Assembly (NCBI GenBank): GCA_030770425.1
Contig: JASJFT010000020.1
Location: 248,001-312,000 of the forward strand
Direction of reading: 5' to 3'
From: Darksidea phi
Lineage: Eukaryota; Ascomycota; Dothideomycetes; Pleosporales; Lentitheciaceae
DNA: 64,000 nt
This document shows positions 1 through 10,927 of the stretch, piece after piece. Position numbers and translations under genes: made by a program. The first letter of the stretch is position 1. Each line of letters starts with the position of its first letter. The notes below the pieces were generated by a model. That model saw nothing but the letters and a program-made list of their open reading frames with translations, was not told where the DNA came from and made no database searches.

Positions 1-695
1 TGGTCCCACCGGCAGGCCACTCGCCGAGTCGTGGCCTCATAAGAATACCAGTGGACGGGCCAACTGTTAGTCCCGCAACGGAGCAAACGACGAGCAGACA
101 GATAATGAACCATTTAGTTCGCCTCTTTTCCCATTCGTGATAGACCGTGCCCCAGAGTTCCGGTGACCAAAGAAATGTGAGGTCCTTGAATTGGGTTGCT
201 GAGAACACAGTACCAAATGGAACACCATTGCCAAACACCAATTCTTCCGAACGTATGTGATAATTATGGCGCTTAGAGAAGCAAGCATGACAATTCATGC
301 AACTTCGCTGCGAACAAGAGGGCCGCCAGTTTTTGGCTGGCTTGTCCCCTATCCCCCTCAAGTTCACCGCCAATGTAGTGATTGGATCCGTTAAGAACAA
401 GTAGAGCAATCGCTGCCGAGATTGGAACAAGGTGTACGATACAGTGCAGGGTAGCCACGAGTTTATCTTTTTTCATCACAACCTTCTTTTCCTCGGTCAC
501 TGTCCAGCCCAATACCTTGGCAAGAAGGTTGAAGCCGGCCGATAGCCCGAGGGCCTTGAAAGTTCGTTGGAGATATGAGCGAAAGCTTCGGCGGGGCCGA
601 GACTGAACGGGCGTGCTCTTGGGAAGGATTCGATGAGTGGCAGTATCATCGGAGGAGGAAATAGAAGGTGTATTGCTTGTTGGGCTTTGAGTCAA
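1..695 (-). pseudogene. Fungal integral membrane protein, 5' part, two frameshifts, runs off left edge
   Basis: The first frame starts at 695 (MTQSPTSNT...). It has a Ser/Thr/Pro-rich, basic N-terminus, then a hydrophobic segment (LVPISAAIALLVLNG) and a conserved-looking AKLHEL stretch, and runs into a stop at 273. The same protein resumes in a second frame at about 285 (MLASLSAIIITYVRK) and again in a third frame at about 235 (ELVFGNGVPFG..., then FLWSPELWGT and a hydrophobic WFIICLLVVCSVAGLTV segment). Each junction is repaired by one missing base. No GT-AG intron of workable size fits either junction. The layout resembles a widespread fungal membrane-protein family whose function I do not know. 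It is either a decaying gene or an assembly with two indels. The 3' part lies outside the window. Confidence 0.55.
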
Positions 696-1083
696 ACGTT
701 AGCCTCTTAGCTATTCGGCGCCTGACCGATTGTTTGGACTGATATAGCTGCTAGGTTTCATAAAAAAGACTATTATGAATAGAAACATACAGATGTGTGG
801 CCGCCAGAGGCGTCATTGAGTAATCTGGACTTAGGGGGTCAGACACATGGGTAGGTCCCGGCGCCGGTGACAAAGAGTCCAATCTTCCAAGCTCCCAGTT
901 ACTCATCGTGCCGCTCGCACTGGAGACCAGCGGGCTGGGAATCAGGCTGAGGCAAGGTAAGCTAAGAACGATAACGAGAATGGTGAAGGCAGGAAAGGAT
1001 ACATTAAGAGGGCAAACACATCGCAACACGACGAGCGGGGGGCGTGTTGCGCCGCTCCCTTTCACCGTGCTTGTGGAGCATCA
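696..1083. other. Divergent intergenic region
   Basis: This stretch separates two damaged, divergently transcribed genes. A 104-codon open frame on the minus strand (751-1065) has no recognisable domain and is treated as chance. I see no RNA gene or repeat. Confidence 0.4.
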
Positions 1084-2443
1084 GTGACAGCACCGGTGCG
1101 CCTTCCGCGGACTCTACGTCGCCGCTCCACCAAACAGGTGCTTCTCCTTGCTTTCGTTATATGCAGTATTCTCGAGATCACCCAAGTGCTGCGCTGCCTA
1201 TCGGGCCCTCCGACCGAACCCATTGCTCAACGATCCGAACAAGTATACATCGCCAGTCTACATTGGAACAACGAGCGGATTTTGCGAAGTCACTAGAATA
1301 ATGCTGTAGTAGCTCTCGCAAAAGCTCTTGGCCGAGACAATGTCTTCGTCACCGTATACGAGAGCGGGAGTTGGGACAACAGCAAAGGCGCGCTGAGGGA
1401 ACTTGATGTGGCGTTGGTGAGACACGGCATTAGGCGCAAAATAACCCTATCAGAAATCACTCATCTAGATGAGATATCTATACGAAATAGGGGCTCTGGC
1501 TGGATTGACACACCTCGAGGAAGGAGGGGGCTCAGGCGAATACCATATCTCTCACGACTCCGTAATTGGACCCTGGAACCTTTACAGGAGCTAGCTCGCC
1601 AGGGGGAAAGGTTCGACAAGGTCCTGTTCTTAAACGACGTTGTATTCACTGTACGCTTTTAGAATTGTTCCTCACCCGGAATATCTTGAGTAGCTGACGG
1701 CATTGTAGACAGACGACGTCTTCCGATTACTCAGCACAAACAACGGAGACTTTGCAGCTACCTGTTCGCTAGACTTTAGTCGGCCTCCACAGTTTTATGA
1801 TACATTTACGCTCAAGGATGCCGAAGGTCATGAAACGCTTATGCAAACGTGGCCTTATTTTCGGGCGAGGGAATCTCGACGAGCAATACTAGCCAACGGT
1901 CCAGTGCCAGTAACTAGTTCTTGGAATGGCATGGGTAAGTTTCGAATACTGTCAGCAACCTATGCAATCTATGCCCGTCTTCTTTTTCACCCTCCGCTAT
2001 TGCCTAACTCGGAGTGTTCCGTTACATTCGCGATGCCTGCTGAACCTTCCGTTTCGAGCCCTGCATTACGCTTCCGCGGAATATCCGACTCTCTTGCGAC
2101 TTCGCACCTCGAAGGATCCGAATGTTGCCTGATACACACAGACAATCCTCTTCGCGCTGAGAAGCGAACATACGTGAACCCGCAGGTGCTTGTAGGCTAT
2201 AGTGGTGAGGCATACGATGCCGTACATCCTCAAGAATTGCTGCAGTCCACATGGAAGATATACAAAGCCTTATGGGAAAACCGCATTCACCGATGGGTGA
2301 CTTCACCTTGGCTCAAAGAATGGAAAGTGCGAAGACGGATTGAAAGTTGGAGAAGGTTGAGCAAAGAACATAAAGAAACTGGAGAGATTTGTATTATCAA
2401 TGAAATGCAAGTGCTTGTCGAGAACGGCTGGGCACATGTCTGA
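1084..2443 (+). pseudogene. CAP59-like alpha-1,3-mannosyltransferase (GT69), broken
   Basis: This is a type II Golgi-style glycosyltransferase of the cryptococcal CAP59/CMT1 family. It starts at 1084 with a basic N-terminus and one membrane anchor (VLLLAFVICSILEI). Family hallmarks follow: YESGSWDN, GWIDTPRG, RIPYLSRLRN, FDKVLFLNDVVF, PVPVTSSWNGM, LRFRGISDSL, HLEGSECCLIHTDNP and a C-terminal CIINEMQVLV...NGWAHV. Intron 1 is 1651-1708 (58 bp, phase 0). Two lesions are visible. An in-frame TAG at 1294-1296 replaces a tryptophan expected in RSHWNNAV. At intron 2 (donor GTAAGT at 1935) the acceptor that would restore the frame reads AT instead of AG at about 2026-2027, and the nearest upstream AG (2014) leads into a stop. 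The rest of the coding sequence is well kept, so inactivation is recent or partly an assembly artefact. Confidence 0.75.
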
Positions 2444-3964
2444 GACGCCCTACGTTGAATAGACTAGAAAGTATTCGGGGTATCGGGTTCGCATCAACAA
2501 GTTACAACACAGTAGGCCACCCCGAGCTGACACAGGCTCACACGCACACCAAGCCACATGCACCGCCTCATTGCATCTTGTTGCACTTGCGCTCCCCTGA
2601 TTCCTGATTTACGGCCAAAATCTTGAACTACAAGAGGAGGGGCGGAGATAGAAGGGGTTGGCACATGAACAGACTGTCAGTGTCAGTGAGTCGACTTTAC
2701 TATAGTAATTTTCATACAAATAATCTCTCCGCCATCAATTGTAAGCGTGACCCACTAACAGTGTGTTCGTGCGCCTTGTGTTTCTACAGTTTTACCCCGT
2801 ACGACTTAGTAGAAAGTTCCGATGCCAAATATTCTCATTAGACATAGTTAACCATTTATAACTTCTCCTCATTCTAGCCTTTCCCGCTAATGTTTCTTCG
2901 CATCGTCACCTTCATAACCATTCGAAACGTTGCTCCACCTTCTCCGTCCCATGTCTTGACTCTCGCATCCCCAAACCACTACTCAACGACAACCACATGC
3001 GAAGTATCTCCTTTTTCTAAATAGTACAACTGTCCACTGTTATACCTTCCACAATTGTACCGGTACAACCAAGATGATTATGTCTCGCCGAACTTTGATG
3101 AGCTTGGGCTCAGCTGAGGGCTCAGCTGAGAGGTCGGCTAGCACGTTAACTTCGAGCTTTTGATCTGATAGGTAGGTCTTAAGCGGGCCTCCCGGAAAAG
3201 TCTACCTACCCCGCTTGCTTTGCATATGTAAGAGGCAACTTTTGGCTAGCGCTAGTTAGGTAGGAGGAGCTACATGCTCGATTGTAATCGCAAATATTCG
3301 ACTACTCAACTTGACTCTAATAAAACCCATCGAATTCACCATCTCACTGCCAGAGTGAGTGAATTCCGTAGTGTAGAGCTAGGGTTTAGTAGGAAGATCG
3401 TTTGGGTCGCGCAAGGGCCTCGCTCAAGTAGAGACTTTATTGGACGGGGCTTTGGCTCAGCCGCAGAGCTGACGCATGGCCTTCGAAGCGAAATAGATAC
3501 CTCCACATGACTCGCCTACATATGGTCATTCGCATGTGTGGATCATGCCATGATAACCTACAGTAGCTTCCTGACCGCCAAATCGATCGGCGATCGATTG
3601 CCTCCCAACGATGTTCACCATGCCCCGCACACTAAGCCGGATCATCTACCATCGAACACTGGGGCTCGCTTACTGACTTCAGCTCACACTAATATAATCG
3701 AGCCTCTAGTTGGTCGATTCACACAGTGTGGAAACTGGGCGTGGCAGAACCTTTACGCAACTTTTGCTTATTGAGCGAGGCAGTTGTCCAATCGAATCGC
3801 TACACGATGCATTCATCGTGAGATCGAAAGACTATGCAAATATATGGCACAGTGTGGAGATCGACATTCGTCGTAATACACTTGGAGTCAGGAAGTTCAA
3901 TACTGTCCTTGCCCAAACTCGCTGGCCTTGCTCACAACTTCCCTTCTCTCAAGCTATCTTAATC
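2444..3964. other. Intergenic, no gene seen
   Basis: About 1.5 kb without a supportable gene. The open frames here are short, lack domain signatures and show no splice partners. It contains one 12-bp perfect tandem duplication at 3107-3130. The frame of the downstream deaminase gene extends upstream to 3710, but the text before 3965 does not look like protein. Confidence 0.4.
3107..3130. repeat. 12-bp unit, two perfect tandem copies
   Basis: The unit GGCTCAGCTGAG occurs twice head to tail. Each unit contains the palindrome CTCAGCTGAG. It lies in gene-free sequence and may be a simple duplication. Confidence 0.8.
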
Positions 3965-5712
3965 ATGACTAAACGAAAAAATCAAAAGAAATCAGTGAGC
4001 ACAAGTTCATCCACAGAGCCGAATTCTCTCTCCCCGACACAGCATCGATCTGACCCGCGCAAACGTCAACTGAGCCGTTTCTATGAGCCCCTCGTCCTAC
4101 TATATACACTTGGGAGGACGAGGGGGGAACACTCATGTGCACAGCTTTCCACCGAACAAAATGTCTCCCAATTGCCGCTTAAAGAATTGAGACGGAGATT
4201 CCTTGGCGAGTTGGCGTATACATGCGATTTTGATAAAGGCGGTGACACGGTCACCGCTATTGGCTTGGAGTCTACGCCGCAGAAATTTATCTTCTGGGTT
4301 GCTTCGAATTCATGCCCCAGGAAGAAGATTGCCCCATTCTTAGAGTCACTTCTGACCAAATTAAGAGACATGCCCAACTCAGCAGCTGTGGTTACGCCGG
4401 AAAGAGTAAATGAAATAGCTGCACAGTGTATAGGCTTTGCAACTCCAAGGATCAAGAAATACAGATCTCTGCTCAATCCGTTGCTCCGAAGATGTCACGA
4501 ATATTTCGCTAGAACAGAACGAGAGGATGGTAAGTTCAATTGCTGTGCTTAAGAGCTCATGCCGCTTAGATATTTCCAGCATGCTGATATTCCTCATTAG
4601 TAGCTGGTCTTGCTGAATGGCTAAAAACCTGGGAATGCCAACTGAGCCCAATGGAGCTGTGTCAAATTGCCTACGAGAACCGGAAGTCCACCTTCATGCA
4701 TACGCTTGCAAGACTGGGCGTGGAACCTACTTACAAAAGCAACAAAGACGCGATCCACCACACCTTTGCGTTAGTAAGGCATTACATTGGACGGCTCGGA
4801 CATCATTTTCGTGCGGCTAAGGTGCTTCTCTCTTGCACACCAAGGCTTTCTGAGCTCCTCTACGACTTTGAAGTTCGCAGTATACCTACCCCGCCAAAAT
4901 CCATAGTACCCCCAGCACGCGGAAAGACCAGACTAGAAAGCATTATTGTCCGCATGCTACCTGCCAACTCTCCAGACCTTGACCGCTATCAGCGGGCGCT
5001 TGTAGAGATGGACGCTAAACATCAATTAGCGAGCCGTTTCTTAGAGCATTACACAGACCCGAAATTGAAACCGCGAGTCCACGCCGAGGTACAAGTGCTG
5101 GAACATTTCCACGCGAACAGATTGATCTTTGCAGCCGGCGATCCGTTTATCGCTTGCAGCAAGCCGGCTTGCTTTTGCTGCTTGCTCTACTTCCGACACC
5201 ATCCGGGACATTTCGTGGAACCGATGTCACATCACAAGATATACCTGAACTGGCGACCGCCTGGTCTTGACCACGAGGATGATATCATCAGTCAGAACTG
5301 CCAGAGAGATGTTTTAAATTCGATGACTCGCGACGTTCGAAAGGAAGCTCTGCGACAGATAGACGAGAAAATCGCGCCACATGCCTGGCACCCGGATTCA
5401 CTTACAGGAATTACAGAGTCCGTGCTGCATGAGCAAAGACAGGGGTCATCGAAGGTGGGCAAAGAGCCATTTCCTACCATAGAAGCTCCTGCTGTCTTCG
5501 GTGAGGCTCCCGTTGGAAGTGAAGAAATAAGGGGAATGGCTGATTTTGGTTCCGTCCTGCCAACATTTGACGACGCGGATACGGTGAGCTTCGGCATGGC
5601 GGAAGCTGACTCCGTACACTGTAGCAGGCAGGCAAAATTACCGCAAAAGCCACAACCTGTCCATTATGATTTTGACGATGACTCCGGACAGGAAAGAGGA
5701 GTGCTGCTGTGA
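3965..5712 (+). CDS. OTT_1508-like deaminase family protein
   Basis: Two exons, 3965-4529 and 4601-5712, are joined across a 71-bp phase-1 intron (GTAAGT...TTAG) and give 558 aa. The N-terminus is Lys/Ser-rich. The C-terminal half carries the zinc-deaminase signature of the OTT_1508 family: HAEVQVLEHF (metal-binding His and catalytic Glu) followed about 50 residues later by CSKPACFCC (the two metal-binding cysteines), then HHPGHF...NWRPPGL, which is typical of the fungal members. The family belongs to the nucleic-acid/nucleotide deaminase superfamily and is expanded in filamentous fungi. Its substrate is unknown to me. The active-site residues look intact. A methionine in the same frame at 3710 would add 85 residues of non-protein-like sequence, so 3965 is preferred. 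The acidic, Pro-rich tail (about 5450-5700) is probably disordered. Confidence 0.8.
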
Positions 5713-6679
5713 ACGCGCACCCGAATTCGTCAACTCGCTATTGCGCAACATTCTGGAGCCAGAAGACGGTGGTCACCGAGACCGTGTACCGTGTACAAGA
5801 AAGCAGGGAAGGCGCAGGCACGACCATCTATAAGATTTTAATTGTCGCCGGTCGATTCGATGGAAATCGTCGATATCTATGACGGAGGGTGTTATACCCT
5901 TTTGAGTAGTCGGTGACGTTGGTTTGCGATTCGAGCTGCCTTTCGCGAGGGGAGGTACTTAGCAAGATGTAGAATATTGCAACCTGTGGCGAATGCAGCA
6001 CAAGTTCTGACTCACGCTAGCAGGGAGGACGTTCGGCCCGCGCCGGCCACATAGTTGCGAAGGTTTATTTTTGAAATGGAGAAAGTTGAGGTCACTGCGG
6101 GTGGGTAGGAACAAATAACTGTTTTGGGGATGGAAATATGGTCAGAATCTTTCGGCGCATATGCTAACTACGCCCTGGACCCTCGTTGGTTTGGATTTTC
6201 ATAGTGGGAGTCTCTTTTGTAAGGTCCGCACGAAACTTAGTAGGAGTTTGTGCACAGTAAAGGTGCTATAGCCACATCTAATACACGATAAAGGAGAAGT
6301 CTATAATGGAGGACCAATATGCTTACCGGAGTGTGTATTACGAGGGTGTATATGAGCACAATGGAGGAGGGAATGATGACGGAGATAATGCGATAGCCGA
6401 CAGCGATGATAGAAGCGATTGAGGACGGCAGAATGCCGAAAATGTGGCTAGTGTAGATTGTGCCACCAGCACCGCCACACATCAGCCCTTCATACCTTGG
6501 AACTCCCGCCCTTCTTACTCCGCCTTCAGCCCTCATCGCAGGGCGACATGGCGCATCGATGTAAAGCTCCTGACCAAGACTCAAAAAGAGTCATGCGCCC
6601 TGTTATCAAGCTGGTGTACAAATAGAGCGTGCCTTTTGATCTCTGCTAACACTCCATCCCGTCGACTTACCACAGCAAG
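5713..6679. other. Intergenic with repeat copy A
   Basis: Apart from the dispersed repeat at about 6192-6296 I see nothing gene-like. Overlapping frames at 6237-6722 have repetitive Ile/Tyr/Pro composition and no domain. Confidence 0.4.
6192..6296 (+). repeat. Dispersed repeat family, copy A
   Basis: This stretch matches two others in the window, 28140-28470 (minus) and 37016-37184 (plus). The shared core runs from CATAGTG through TAAGGTCCGC and AGTAGNAGTTTG to about TACACGATAA, with substitutions and no indels through the first 75 bp. Copy A loses similarity after about 6296. In the frame shared by all copies it reads D-F-H-S-G-S-L-F-C-K-V-R and then hits a TAG that copies B and C lack. It is probably a fragment of a degenerate transposable element. 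Confidence 0.75.
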
Positions 6680-7750
6680 ATGTTTTGCGAATGCTGCGGG
6701 TGCTCTCCACCATATTCTCTAGAGGAAGTCCCGATCTACTTACTAGATGTCGAAGCACGCCTCGAAAACCCCGATGCCCCCGCCTACCGCGACCTACGCT
6801 CCGCATCCCGCGCCAAAAACCGACAGCGCAAGCACCTCAAGCGGTACAACGACTTCAAATCTATCGCCCCTATAGATTGTCCCTCTCACCCCGAGCAACG
6901 GTCCCACTACCTGCCAACTTGTAGTGACCCTCAGTGTCCAACCTATGACACCTCTGACGCCTGTCCCTTCGGTTCGTTCCCCGCCGACCTCTCCACGGCC
7001 CCCACCACGAAGTTTACAAAACGCGAGGCCTACAGTGAAGGACAGTGGTCACGCGCCCACTTAGGGTCACGCCGACGTACGCGGAAGAATCCTCCCAAGT
7101 TCAAACACGCCGCGTCGACGTGGAGATGGACACGGCGACGGTGGGAACAAAGAGAGACGGCGGAGGTAGCAAGCAAGGGATGGGAGGAGGATGTCGATCT
7201 CTGCTGGTATCTGTTCTATTTAGAATATTGTAAGCGTATGATGAGGTGGGAGAACGATGCCTGGGAGGATCAAGCGTGGATATACGACCGGGAGATGGAT
7301 ACTGAAGCGATTTTAAGCTGGGATGAGTGGACGGTGTCCGGTGAGACCTTCTCAATTAACTCCGACCACGATGAAGACGAAGGCTACCACAGCTCCACTT
7401 CCACCTCATCTGCTTCCTCCGCTTCTCTAACGACTCTCCCAACCGACCCATATGATATCTACGGCCACAAACTCCTAGAAGACTTTCTCACAATACCTGA
7501 TTGTGAGAAGTGGAAAGGGAAAGAGTGGAGAGGGCGGGATCCCGAGAACGGGACGGAGTGTTGGTTGGTGGAGTCGACTAAAGGGGATGGGTGGGAGGCG
7601 CTGTGGAATGAGGAGTTTGCGGTTTGTATTGAGGATTGTGGGGATGGTGAGGTGCGAGAGGGCGAGGAAGAGTGGGATCTCATCTCCAATATTTCTGTTT
7701 CCTCATCTTGGACTGGGATAGGCTCCGTGTCTGATCTCGGAATGCTATAA
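6680..7750 (+). CDS. Hypothetical protein, Trp- and acid-rich, 356 aa
   Basis: This single-exon frame starts MFCECCGCSPPYSLEEVPIY and ends at TAA 7748-7750. Residues 1-70 contain four clustered cysteines (C3, C5, C6, C8) and a basic RSASRAKNRQRKHLKR stretch. The middle is rich in Arg/Trp (STWRWTRRRWEQRE) and the C-terminal third is acidic with Ser runs. Trp content is unusually high throughout. I do not recognise a family. Length, codon pattern and a starting ATG close to an AT-poor coding onset support a real, probably lineage-restricted gene. It converges with the GT2 gene downstream. Confidence 0.65.
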   Translation: MFCECCGCSPPYSLEEVPIYLLDVEARLENPDAPAYRDLRSASRAKNRQRKHLKRYNDFKSIAPIDCPSHPEQRSHYLPTCSDPQCPTYDTSDACPFGSFPADLSTAPTTKFTKREAYSEGQWSRAHLGSRRRTRKNPPKFKHAASTWRWTRRRWEQRETAEVASKGWEEDVDLCWYLFYLEYCKRMMRWENDAWEDQAWIYDREMDTEAILSWDEWTVSGETFSINSDHDEDEGYHSSTSTSSASSASLTTLPTDPYDIYGHKLLEDFLTIPDCEKWKGKEWRGRDPENGTECWLVESTKGDGWEALWNEEFAVCIEDCGDGEVREGEEEWDLISNISVSSSWTGIGSVSDLGML

Positions 7751-8127
7751 CCAACACAAACACATTCGTCCCTATATATCGTAGCATCATTAGATACCTT
7801 TCGTCCTATATATTCTACATCACGTCCACAGGTTCCCTTCAATCGCAACAAAAACAGTCGTATGGTTCATCCACCGCGGACGTCGTTCGCCCACACACTA
7901 CCTACTCCAAAACAACCAGCACCACGGCATCTATACCTAGTAGTCAAACCCAAGACACCTAAACCACACTACTTAGCATCAAGCGGGAGCAAACCCCATC
8001 ACAGTCACAGTCCAGTCGAAGATCGCAAAACATCCTCGTCCATTACTATCCGACATTCTCTATCGCTCGTGGTACATCATACAAGCCTTCACGTGTGAAA
8101 CGCATGCGCTCCATTTCGTCTGTAAAG
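7751..8127. other. Convergent 3' intergenic region
   Basis: The 377 bp between the stop codons of two convergent genes should contain both polyadenylation regions. A 78-codon plus-strand frame at 7862 is Pro/His/Ser-rich and unsupported. Confidence 0.4.
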
Positions 8128-10927
8128 CTACCAAGTAAACCGCATCAGGTTGGGATTTAAGACAATTGGTAGCAGGAGGTGGGTTAAGGCAACGGTACAC
8201 ATAGGGAAGACCGCTGTGAAGACCGTAATGTTCCAATCGTACGGCATCGCGATCGCCATACAAATCATGAGCGCCGTCATTCCGAACGTGAGAACGAAAG
8301 TTCCTTTGAACCGGCGAAGCACTCGCAAGATCTCCTTGAAGAAGGTGATGTCATCAACCTCCTTTGCGGTGGCTCCCCAGGACATGTCGATGCTGAGCAT
8401 GTGGCAGATTAGGGCTTGGCTCACATGCAGTGATACGCCTCCTAGAAATATGACGAGGAGTGGAACCCACTTGAAGTTCTCCAAAAGACTCTGGAAGAAG
8501 CCAGCCTCACTGATACGGTACCGAAAAACTGCGAGAGCGACGTTGCCCATGGCGGAAAAGACGACTATGATGGAGAAGTACACCTTGAAGGAATCGAGGT
8601 AGTAATGATCGAGTGCACCGTTGAACCAGCCAACCAGGAAGAAGTTCATAATGGTAAGGATCCACGCCGAGCCAAGTGCGTAGTAAGTACCGACATAGGC
8701 CATGATGGTGAACTTGGAGGTGAGTGGCATGCGAGAGGACAGGAAGTGAAGGAATAGGCCTGTGAACGGTCCACGAAGAGGCCAGTGGTAGAACGGCTGG
8801 AAAATTAGCTCACTGCAACCGTATGCGTATCTGGACGAGTATCAGCAGGGAGCATTTCACAGAAGTTAAGCCATGGAGTATCATACTTTTCCCAGCGGGC
8901 GAGCTCGTCATAAACAGTCAGAGATACACCCTCTTTGTAGCCCCTGTTCTTGTACGAGGCGAGGCGCACAAGGTAGCCGGCAGTTTGCAGACGCAAGGCC
9001 ATGTCGAAGTCTTCCGAAACCGTCTCCTCAGACCAATACTTTTCTCTCTTGTCCAAGGGGCAATCGTACGCAATCTCTTGCATGGCGGACCAACGCAGAA
9101 CCGCATTGTGCCCGACAAAAGGTGCAACATCTCCATTCGCGACGGAAAACTGGATCTGAGTGTAGATGAGATTTGTGAAAAACGTAATGCCCCTCTCGAA
9201 GAAGCTGTCTGTCACATTCATGACGCCAGACACATACTGAATGATGGCGACCTGGGGCGACTGCTCCATTTCACTGACCGCCTCAAGTAAACAGTCTTCG
9301 GGGACACGGGTGTCCGAGTCAATAAGTAGAATGTAATCTCCGACCCGGATATTGCCATCAGCCCAAGCTTCACCATCATTCTCCTCGAGGATCGTTCTGA
9401 CCGCTTCGCTGTAGGCATGGTTTTCATCGCGCTGATTCCAGTTCTCATGACGCTCGAGTCTGGCCAACATCTCCTCAGCTTCCACGCTCACCCACAGGGC
9501 ATAGTTCATGTTGGAGGCTTTCTTGAACTTCCCGCGACGGGTGAAAGGCAGCTCGCCGGGCTCCTTGGGATGTGGATTGTGCTTCGGGCGTGCGACCCAG
9601 CCGATGTTGTGCTCATCGTAAAAGTCCTGCCTTGCTTTGGCGACTTCCGGTCCCATGGGCTGCATGCCATCGTCGTTGATCAGAATATTCGCAGTCCCTC
9701 CCTGCATCTCGTACGTTGAAATGGCCGCCTTGATCGACCGGATGGTAGGCTCTATGACAGTGTGGAGGCCTTCTTTGTAGACGGGCATCTGGATTGTAAC
9801 GTGAGGAAGGCTGGAACGACCATCGCGTTGCAATCGACGGGGGGCTTTTCCGGAATAGAACTTAGAATTCTTCTTGACTTGCGACGTGGGGCCAAAACAC
9901 TGAGCAATATTGCCCATCAAGGCCTGGAAGAAGAAGAGACCAAGCCAGAACTGAGGTATAAGACAGCCAAGAAAGGCCAAGCGAAGCCATTGAGGGTCTT
10001 GCTTCATCTCGATGACCACGTTTCTCCAGCCTGTTCCAATTGCCGTCAAGACTAGAGCCAGAGTACCCGCTGTCAGGAACGCCTGGATGAAAACCATGGG
10101 CCGCTTCTTTTCAACCGTCTCGTACTCATCTATCGTCTCCCACTCATAGACATTAGCATCTGGTTCCTTCTCACCAGAAGTCATGTACGCAGGCTCCTTT
10201 CCCCATATCATCTTCATAAGCGAGTCCTGGATAAATTGGGCCCGCTCCAAAAGCTTCTTGGGGTCGTCCTCCCACACCACCAAGTATTGTTGTGCGGCGA
10301 CAAAGGCCGCAGATTGGTGTTTCTGACAATAGGGGAGAGCTTCGACATCGGGGACGACCTGAAGACGAAGGCCTTCGTGAATCTGGACATAGGAGAGTTC
10401 ATTGTTTGACAAGATCAGCTTGATGACTCTGGTGTTGACCGTCATTGCGACCTGACGATTTATCAGCAAGACACGTCTTCGCAAGGCTTGTAATATAAAC
10501 GTACCCGGACATTGAGCAGTGACACCATATCGAACAATGATGACGAGTCATTCCGTAGCTCAGATGGGCAGCAGACATACTGGCCCTTCGTCACCTTCAA
10601 GACCACACCTTCACCAGGTGCACCAGTCGTCCAAATGCGTTCTTCCTGTTTCGAATGGAGCCAGTTGACCATGACGTCGGCTCGCATATCCCTGAGAACG
10701 CCCGGTTGGATGTTTCTTAAGCTGCTATCAGCAAAAGATGAAGAGGAGATGGAAAGTTCGGAAGGATTCCAACTGGGCATGGATATGGAGTTGGGTGTGG
10801 ATGTGCCTGTGTCGGCATGACGGAAGTCGTTTGTCCTTTCAACGGAGTCCATTGCTGATGAATCAGGGGGAGCTGAGGCATCCTCGTCGGGTTTCTTCTT
10901 TTTGCGGTGGCTCGGCAGGAATTGCAT
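8128..10927 (-). CDS. Fungal family-2 membrane glycosyltransferase (ZtGT2-like)
   Basis: Three exons, 10927-10505, 10451-8887 and 8830-8128, with introns of 53 and 56 bp, give 896 aa. Two membrane segments (AFLTAGTLALVLTAIGTG and LAFLGCLIPQFWLGLFFFQAL) precede the cytosolic GT2 domain. That domain has VTIQMPVYKEG, ILINDDG, the DxD motif in LLIDSDTRVPED, and the acid pair in SEETVSEDFDMALRLQ. The second intron interrupts the conserved YDELARWEK|YAYGCSELIFQP; reading through it creates a false stop at 8805. About five membrane helices end the protein. The architecture matches the GT2 enzyme described in Zymoseptoria tritici and Fusarium as needed for hyphal growth on solid surfaces. The polysaccharide product is not established. 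The Ser-rich N-terminal 120 residues look disordered. Confidence 0.85.

Noticed and set aside
751..1065. 104-codon minus-strand frame
   Set aside because: Low-complexity Leu/Ser/Pro composition and no continuity with flanking exons.
6237..6722. Frames through repeat copy A
   Set aside because: Ile/Tyr-rich translation of repeat-flanking sequence; no homology signal.
8805..8886. Apparent frameshift between two halves of the GT2 glycosyltransferase
   Set aside because: A 56-bp intron (8831-8886, GTATGA...CCAG) joins RWEK to YAYGCSEL in phase; the residues read before the stop at 8805 are intronic.
8150..9719. Several plus-strand frames of 98-155 codons
   Set aside because: Antisense shadows of the GT2 coding exons.
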